Assembly (NCBI GenBank): GCA_910577105.1
Contig: CAJTMB010000039.1
Coordinates: 1 to 19,660 of the forward strand
Direction: 5' to 3'
From: an uncultured Lachnospiraceae bacterium
GTDB taxonomy: Bacteria > Bacillota > Clostridia > Lachnospirales > Lachnospiraceae
Length of the DNA stretch: 19,660 nt
In this document: in pieces, positions 16,099 to 19,660 of the stretch
Layout: each line of letters starts with the position of its first letter
How positions within the stretch are numbered: the stretch's first letter is position 1
Notes under the pieces: generated by a model
Databases searched by the model: none
The model's input: the letters and a program-made list of their open reading frames with translations, nothing else
Told to the model about the DNA's origin: nothing
Translations under genes and position numbers: made by a program

Positions 16099-16283
16099 GT
16101 TTCCGTATTTTACATGGCGGCAGCAGGCGCGTGCATTTGTTCCAACAGGACGCGTTCTCACTCGGGTAAAAACACAGCGGTACATAAGAGGTTGAAAAAC
16201 AACCTCTAAGTACCGGTGTTTTTACACGGTCCTTTATGGAATCAAATGCACGCGCCTGCTGCCGCCATGTAAAATACGGAAAC
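16099..16283. repeat. 185-base long inverted repeat / giant hairpin in the pta-ackA leader
   Basis: Outer arms 16099-16139 and 16243-16283 are perfect 41-base inverted repeats. Pairing continues inward: 16140-16144 with 16237-16241, AGGAC (16147-16151) with GTCCT (16229-16233), CGT (16153-16155) with ACG (16226-16228), GTAAAAACAC (16166-16175) with 16216-16225, CGGTAC (16178-16183) with GTACCG (16210-16215) and AGAGGTTG (16187-16194) with CAACCTCT (16200-16207), closed by an A5 loop. That is about 78 bp with one 10-base bulge on the left arm. No T-run follows, so it is not a simple terminator, and it codes for nothing recognisable. It could be a MITE-like element or a structured leader RNA. 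Confidence 0.93.
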
Positions 16284-16333
16284 GCAAGACATGCAGGTAA
16301 TTACGAGACTTCGTGAAAGGAAAGGAGAAGGAT

Positions 16334-17335
16334 ATGTCTTATATTGACCGTATTAAGGAGCGTGCGAAGGTCGATAAAAAAACGATTGTTCTGCCGGAAT
16401 CCAATGACAAAAGGACGTTGATAGCGGCAGCAAAAATTCTGGAAGAGGGGATTGCCAACCTGATTATGATTGGGGATGAAGAAAAAATAATGGACGGTGC
16501 AGGATGGCTCGAGGTGGATTTGGATGGTCTCGAAGTAATCAATCCCAAGACCACGGACAGACTGGAGGAGTATGTCAATCTTCTGTATGAAACCAGAAAA
16601 TCAAAAGGGATGACACCGGAAAAAGCAAGGGAAATCTTGTTAAAGGATTATCTGACGTTTGGTATAGTCATGGTAAAAAACAACGATGCGGACGGGATGG
16701 TGGCAGGTGCGTGTCATTCCACGGCGGATACGCTGAGGCCGGCTTTGCAGATTTTAAAGACTGCGCCGGGCGTAAAACTGGTTTCGGGATTTTTTATTAT
16801 GGACACCGTTATGAAAGACCAGGGTGAAGACGGTACTTTTCTTTTTGCGGACTGCGGCCTGAATCAGGACCCGACGCCGGAGGAACTGGCGGCGATTGCG
16901 GATACATCTTCCAGAAGTTTTAAATCCCTGATAGGACCCAAACCGGTTATTGCCATGCTTTCCCATTCCACAAAAGGCAGTGCAAAGCATCCGCTGGTGG
17001 ACAAGGTGGTGGAGGCCACAAGGATTGCAAGGGAAGAATATCCCCATCTTGTGATTGACGGGGAATTGCAGCCAGATGCGGCGCTTGTGCCTTCCGTTGC
17101 AAAGTCCAAATCTCCCGGAAGCGTTGTCGGCGGCAGGGCGAACGTCATGATTTTCCCTAATCTGGACGCCGGAAATATCGGTTATAAGCTGGTACAGAGG
17201 CTGGGCGGCGCCGAAGCCTACGGTCCCATGCTGCAGGGCATTGCCAAGCCGGTTAATGATTTGTCCAGAGGATGTTCGTGGGAAGATATCGTAGGCGTGG
17301 TTGCCCTTACGGCAGTACAGGCACAGTTGGTATAA
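16334..17335 (+). CDS. pta: Phosphate acetyltransferase
   Basis: A 333-residue short-form Pta that converts acetyl-CoA and phosphate into acetyl-phosphate and CoA. Family blocks are clear: KKTIVLPESNDKRTL near the N-terminus, DGMVAGACHSTADTLRPALQ, SGFFIMDT, MLSHSTKGSAKHP, DGELQPDAALVP and, near the C-terminus, FPNLDAGNIGYKLVQRLGGA. It lacks the N-terminal regulatory domain of the long enterobacterial enzyme. The start at 16334 (MSYIDRIKERA) has AGGAG six bases before it; an in-frame ATG at 16313 would lie upstream of this ribosome site. It forms an operon with ackA 17 bases downstream. The leader contains the giant hairpin, so expression may depend on processing or folding of that RNA. Confidence 0.98.
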   Translation: MSYIDRIKERAKVDKKTIVLPESNDKRTLIAAAKILEEGIANLIMIGDEEKIMDGAGWLEVDLDGLEVINPKTTDRLEEYVNLLYETRKSKGMTPEKAREILLKDYLTFGIVMVKNNDADGMVAGACHSTADTLRPALQILKTAPGVKLVSGFFIMDTVMKDQGEDGTFLFADCGLNQDPTPEELAAIADTSSRSFKSLIGPKPVIAMLSHSTKGSAKHPLVDKVVEATRIAREEYPHLVIDGELQPDAALVPSVAKSKSPGSVVGGRANVMIFPNLDAGNIGYKLVQRLGGAEAYGPMLQGIAKPVNDLSRGCSWEDIVGVVALTAVQAQLV

Positions 17336-17352
17336 AAAGAAAGGAATCAGAT

Positions 17353-18552
17353 ATGAATATTTTAGTCATAAATTGCGGTAGTTCTTCTTTAAAGTTCCAG
17401 CTTATCAATGCGGAAACGGAGCAGCTGATTGCAAAAGGATTGTGTGAAAGGATTGGCATTGAAGGCAGTAAAATTTCCTATACGCCTGCGGGAGGAAGTA
17501 AGGAAGAAAAGGAAACGCCCATGGAAAACCATACGGATGCCATCCGTATGGTGATAGAGGCCCTTACCAATGAAAAGACGGGTGTGGTAAAAAGCCTTGA
17601 AGAAATCGGTGCGGTGGGACACCGCATCGTGCATGGAGGGGAGAAATTTGCAGAGGCAGCCATTCTGAATGAAGAGGTTCTTTCCGCTATAGCGGAATGT
17701 AATGATTTGGCGCCCCTTCACAATCCCGCTAATCTGATTGGCATTAATGCATGCAGAAAGCTTATGCCGGACACGCCCATGGTCGGCGTATTTGACACCG
17801 CATTCCACCAGACCATGCCGGCGAAGGCATATATGTACGGTCTGCCTTATGAATATTATGAAAAATACAAGGTCAGAAGATACGGTTTCCACGGAACCAG
17901 CCATTCCTATGTAAGCAAAAGGGCGGCAGAGGTTTTGGGCAAAAACTATGAGGACTTAAAAATCATTGTCTGCCATCTGGGAAACGGAGCCAGCGTTTCG
18001 GCAGTGAAAAACGGTAAGTGCGTGGACACCTCCATGGGACTGACCCCGTTGGAGGGACTTATCATGGGCACACGTTCAGGGGATATAGACCCTGCCATTA
18101 TGGAGTTCATTGCCCATAAGGAGAATAAGACGATAGAAGAAGTGATATCTGTTTTAAACAAGAAATCCGGCGTGCTCGGACTTTCCGGCAATCTGTCTTC
18201 TGATTTCAGGGACATCGAGGAGGGGTATCATGCAGGCAATGAGAAGGCCGTGCTTGCCATGGAAGCATTTGCATACAGAGTGGCAAAATATATCGGCGCT
18301 TATGTGGCGGCAATGAACGGTGTGGATGTTATCTGCTTTACGGCAGGCGTAGGTGAGAACGGTCCCCTTGTCCGCAGGATGATTTGCGACAATTATCTGG
18401 GCTATCTGGGGATTAATCTGGACGAGGAAGCAAATAACCGGAGGGGAGAAGATATTTCCATTACAACCCCGGACAGCAGGGTTATTGTGATGACGGTTCC
18501 CACAAACGAAGAGCTTGCCATTGCGAGGGAGACTTACAGGCTTGTCAGGTAA
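17353..18552 (+). CDS. ackA: Acetate kinase
   Basis: A 399-residue acetate kinase, making ATP and acetate from acetyl-phosphate and ADP, the main substrate-level energy step in fermenting Clostridia. Conserved residues are visible: N7 in NCGSSSLKF, R91 in GHRIVHGG, D148 in FDTAFHQ, H180 in GFHGTSH, the phosphate-binding HLGNGAS (208-214), R241 in GTRSGDIDP and the glutamate of AGVGENGPLVRR. Length equals the family norm. The start at 17353 has AAAGGA upstream; a longer reading into pta is not meaningful. No strong terminator directly follows the stop; the nearest good hairpin is at 18696-18720. Confidence 0.98.
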   Translation: MNILVINCGSSSLKFQLINAETEQLIAKGLCERIGIEGSKISYTPAGGSKEEKETPMENHTDAIRMVIEALTNEKTGVVKSLEEIGAVGHRIVHGGEKFAEAAILNEEVLSAIAECNDLAPLHNPANLIGINACRKLMPDTPMVGVFDTAFHQTMPAKAYMYGLPYEYYEKYKVRRYGFHGTSHSYVSKRAAEVLGKNYEDLKIIVCHLGNGASVSAVKNGKCVDTSMGLTPLEGLIMGTRSGDIDPAIMEFIAHKENKTIEEVISVLNKKSGVLGLSGNLSSDFRDIEEGYHAGNEKAVLAMEAFAYRVAKYIGAYVAAMNGVDVICFTAGVGENGPLVRRMICDNYLGYLGINLDEEANNRRGEDISITTPDSRVIVMTVPTNEELAIARETYRLVR

Positions 18553-18630
18553 TGAGCGGGTCAAGGATTTTATTTGGTAAAAGTCAAGAAGAAAATGTGA
18601 TTTTTTCCTAAATTTCGTTACTTTCTACAC

Positions 18631-18684
18631 ATTGCACAAAATAGCAGATAGAATAAAGACTTAAAACTATGCATATTGCACAAA
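18631..18684. repeat. Two direct copies of ATTGCACAAA
   Basis: ATTGCACAAA occurs at 18631-18640 and 18675-18684, in the AT-rich stretch between ackA and the transposase (18553-18743). The repeats may be subterminal transposase-binding sites of the IS30-type element, or part of its terminal repeat. The other end of the element is outside the window, so this cannot be decided. Apart from these and the terminator, nothing else in 18553-18743 is recognisable. Confidence 0.6.
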
Positions 18685-18695
18685 TGTACACGACA

Positions 18696-18720
18696 AAAAG
18701 ACGGTCAAAAGCCGTCTTTT
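18696..18720. terminator. Bidirectional terminator between ackA and the transposase gene
   Basis: AAAAGACGG (18696-18704) pairs perfectly with CCGTCTTTT (18712-18720) around the loop TCAAAAG. The minus-strand reading ends in T5, fitting the end of the converging transposase transcript. On the plus strand the T-run is within the stem, so termination of ackA is plausible but weaker. Confidence 0.8.
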
Positions 18721-18743
18721 ACTGCATATGGATAAGAACAAGA

Positions 18744-19660
18744 CTACAAGGGCATGTCCCTTGACGACATGCCGCCGAACAACTGCCGGGGGTAGCTGTT
18801 AATCCATTCTTCCAAAAACTGTACGTCTTTGTCGGAATAGTCCGCAAAATCACAGCCCTTAGGACAGAAACGGCGTATCAGCTTGTTCGCATTCTCATTA
18901 CTTCCGCGCTCAAAAGAGCAGTAAGGATGGCAGTAATAAAGGGAAGTGCGCGAGCCGCCATGAATGGAACGTTCAATGCCCGTACTGTCAAGAAATTCTG
19001 AACCATTATCAACGGTAATGGAAAGGAAGCGATTACGGAAACCATCAAGACCATATATTTTTTCAAGCCTGTCAAGCGCATTAATAACGCTCTGACAGGT
19101 CTTGTCTTTCATTTTCAAAATAAGTTCATCACGCCGGGAGCGTTCCGTAAGGACAAGCAGACATTCCGGGCTTTTTCCTCTGCCACCGACAACGGTATCC
19201 ATTTCCCAATGACCGTATGAAACACGGCCATTTACAGGCTTAGGGCGTTCCTCAATGCTTTTGCCGCGCATGGAATTATAGCCCCTTCTAAGGGGCTTGT
19301 AGGCATTCTGGTGGGCATGTTTTTTAACGGGAAGGTCTTTATTGGATACGTTAAGGAAAACACCCTTGTCGATATAGCTGTAAAGAGTGGTTTTGCAAAC
19401 CTGTGTGCGGAACTTTCCTTTTGCCGCCTGTATGACGGCGTAGGGGCTGTATTTCATGTCCAGTATCATATGCTCAGCAAAGCGAACAAAGTCCATATCA
19501 TTGCCTATCTTCAAGGGCGCGCCTTTATTGGAAGAACATTCCCGGTGTTTCCGCTGTCCGACATCGGATTTATAAACGGTGTAATCTTTCCAAGAATGCC
19601 CGTCACGGAGAGTGACAAGACCGCGTTTTATCTCGCGGTTTATCGTGTTGTAATGCCGGG
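18744..19660 (-). CDS. IS30 family transposase, 5' end beyond the window
   Basis: The reading frame is open from the window end to the stop at 18744; a TTG at 19514 is only an internal codon. The part before it reads RHYNTINREIKRGLV near the window edge, the typical IS30 N-terminal helix-turn-helix. Counting from that internal TTG, the DDE catalytic core shows D106 in GHWEMDTVVG, D169 in TVDNGSEF and a glutamate in the ERGSNENANKLIRRF block (E207, or possibly E202). The C-terminus WINSYPRQLFGGMSSRDMPL resembles the usual ending of the family. There is no internal stop or frameshift in the visible 305 codons, so the enzyme may be active. IS30 transposases move by a copy-out, joined-ends mechanism. 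It faces ackA tail to tail. Confidence 0.96.
   Translation of the reverse strand, partial: RHYNTINREIKRGLVTLRDGHSWKDYTVYKSDVGQRKHRECSSNKGAPLKIGNDMDFVRFAEHMILDMKYSPYAVIQAAKGKFRTQVCKTTLYSYIDKGVFLNVSNKDLPVKKHAHQNAYKPLRRGYNSMRGKSIEERPKPVNGRVSYGHWEMDTVVGGRGKSPECLLVLTERSRRDELILKMKDKTCQSVINALDRLEKIYGLDGFRNRFLSITVDNGSEFLDSTGIERSIHGGSRTSLYYCHPYCSFERGSNENANKLIRRFCPKGCDFADYSDKDVQFLEEWINSYPRQLFGGMSSRDMPL

Larger units (their letters stand above)
18631..19660 (-). mobile_element. IS30-family insertion sequence, partial (runs off the window)
   Basis: The element is recognised by its transposase. Its downstream end lies somewhere between the ackA stop and 18696; the boundary given is a guess set at the first ATTGCACAAA repeat. 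The upstream end, terminal inverted repeat partner and target-site duplication are beyond 19660. Confidence 0.7.

Noticed and set aside
15928..16185. Minus-strand 85-codon open frame across the tmcAL leader and the hairpin.
   Set aside because: Overlaps the start of tmcAL in another frame, covers the inverted repeat arm and has no ribosome site or family resemblance.
16085..16293. GACATG occurs on both sides of the giant hairpin (16085-16090 and 16288-16293), possible target-site duplication.
   Set aside because: The copies lie at unequal distances (8 and 4 bases) from the repeat ends and are short enough to be chance.
16005..16333. A known riboswitch in the pta-ackA leader.
   Set aside because: The structure is one long hairpin; I do not recognise any riboswitch consensus in it.
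18580..18608. GAAAAT-GTG-ATTTTTTC as the ackA terminator.
   Set aside because: The stem is short and made almost only of A-T pairs, too weak compared with the hairpin at 18696-18720.

Overview
The window looks like chromosomal DNA of a Clostridia bacterium, most likely of the family Lachnospiraceae. I base this on gene content, not on a search: a Pol I with a degenerate proofreading domain, a very long FtsA-like protein, an ACT (UPF0237)/UPF0210 pair, KtrAB-type potassium uptake, and pta-ackA divergent from a tmcAL (ylbM) homologue. Strong GGAGG ribosome sites throughout fit Firmicutes.

Layout. (1) 1-80: a tRNA-Leu(CAA) cut by the window edge, then a bidirectional terminator. (2) 137-2440, minus strand: a tightly overlapped TetR regulator / ABC ATPase / ABC permease operon, AT-richer than its surroundings, with its own promoter and a palindrome just upstream of tetR. 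(3) 2437-3765, minus: an FAD oxidoreductase fused to a C-terminal Rieske [2Fe-2S] domain. (4) 3901-14712, plus: ten co-directional genes with short gaps or overlaps and no internal terminator that I can see. They encode a lipoprotein, a membrane-anchored zinc-finger (anti-sigma-like) protein, DNA polymerase I, dephospho-CoA kinase, a 704-residue FtsA-like ATPase, a WalJ/YycJ-type metallo-hydrolase, the ACT and UPF0210 proteins, and KtrB plus KtrA. The run ends at a hairpin-plus-T6 terminator lying inside the 3' end of the convergent tmcAL gene. (5) 14715-15971, minus: tmcAL. (6) 16005-16333: a roughly 330-base intergenic region with a good promoter and a 185-base hairpin whose outer 41 bp pair perfectly. 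(7) 16334-18552, plus: pta-ackA. (8) 18553-19660: a short AT-rich region with a bidirectional terminator, then an IS30-family transposase on the minus strand that runs off the window end.

How the genes fit together. The long plus-strand run joins DNA repair/replication (polA), CoA supply (coaE), a division-type ATPase and a WalJ-type hydrolase to potassium uptake. Pta and AckA convert acetyl-CoA to acetate and ATP. The gene divergent from them, tmcAL, uses acetate and ATP to modify elongator tRNA-Met, so producer and consumer of acetate share one intergenic region.

Most unusual items: the giant hairpin in the presumed pta-ackA leader, the FtsA-like protein with C-terminal beta-grasp-like repeats, the orphan anti-sigma-like protein before polA, and the uncharacterised ACT/UPF0210 pair. 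I found no CRISPR array, no prophage and no clearly new defence system.
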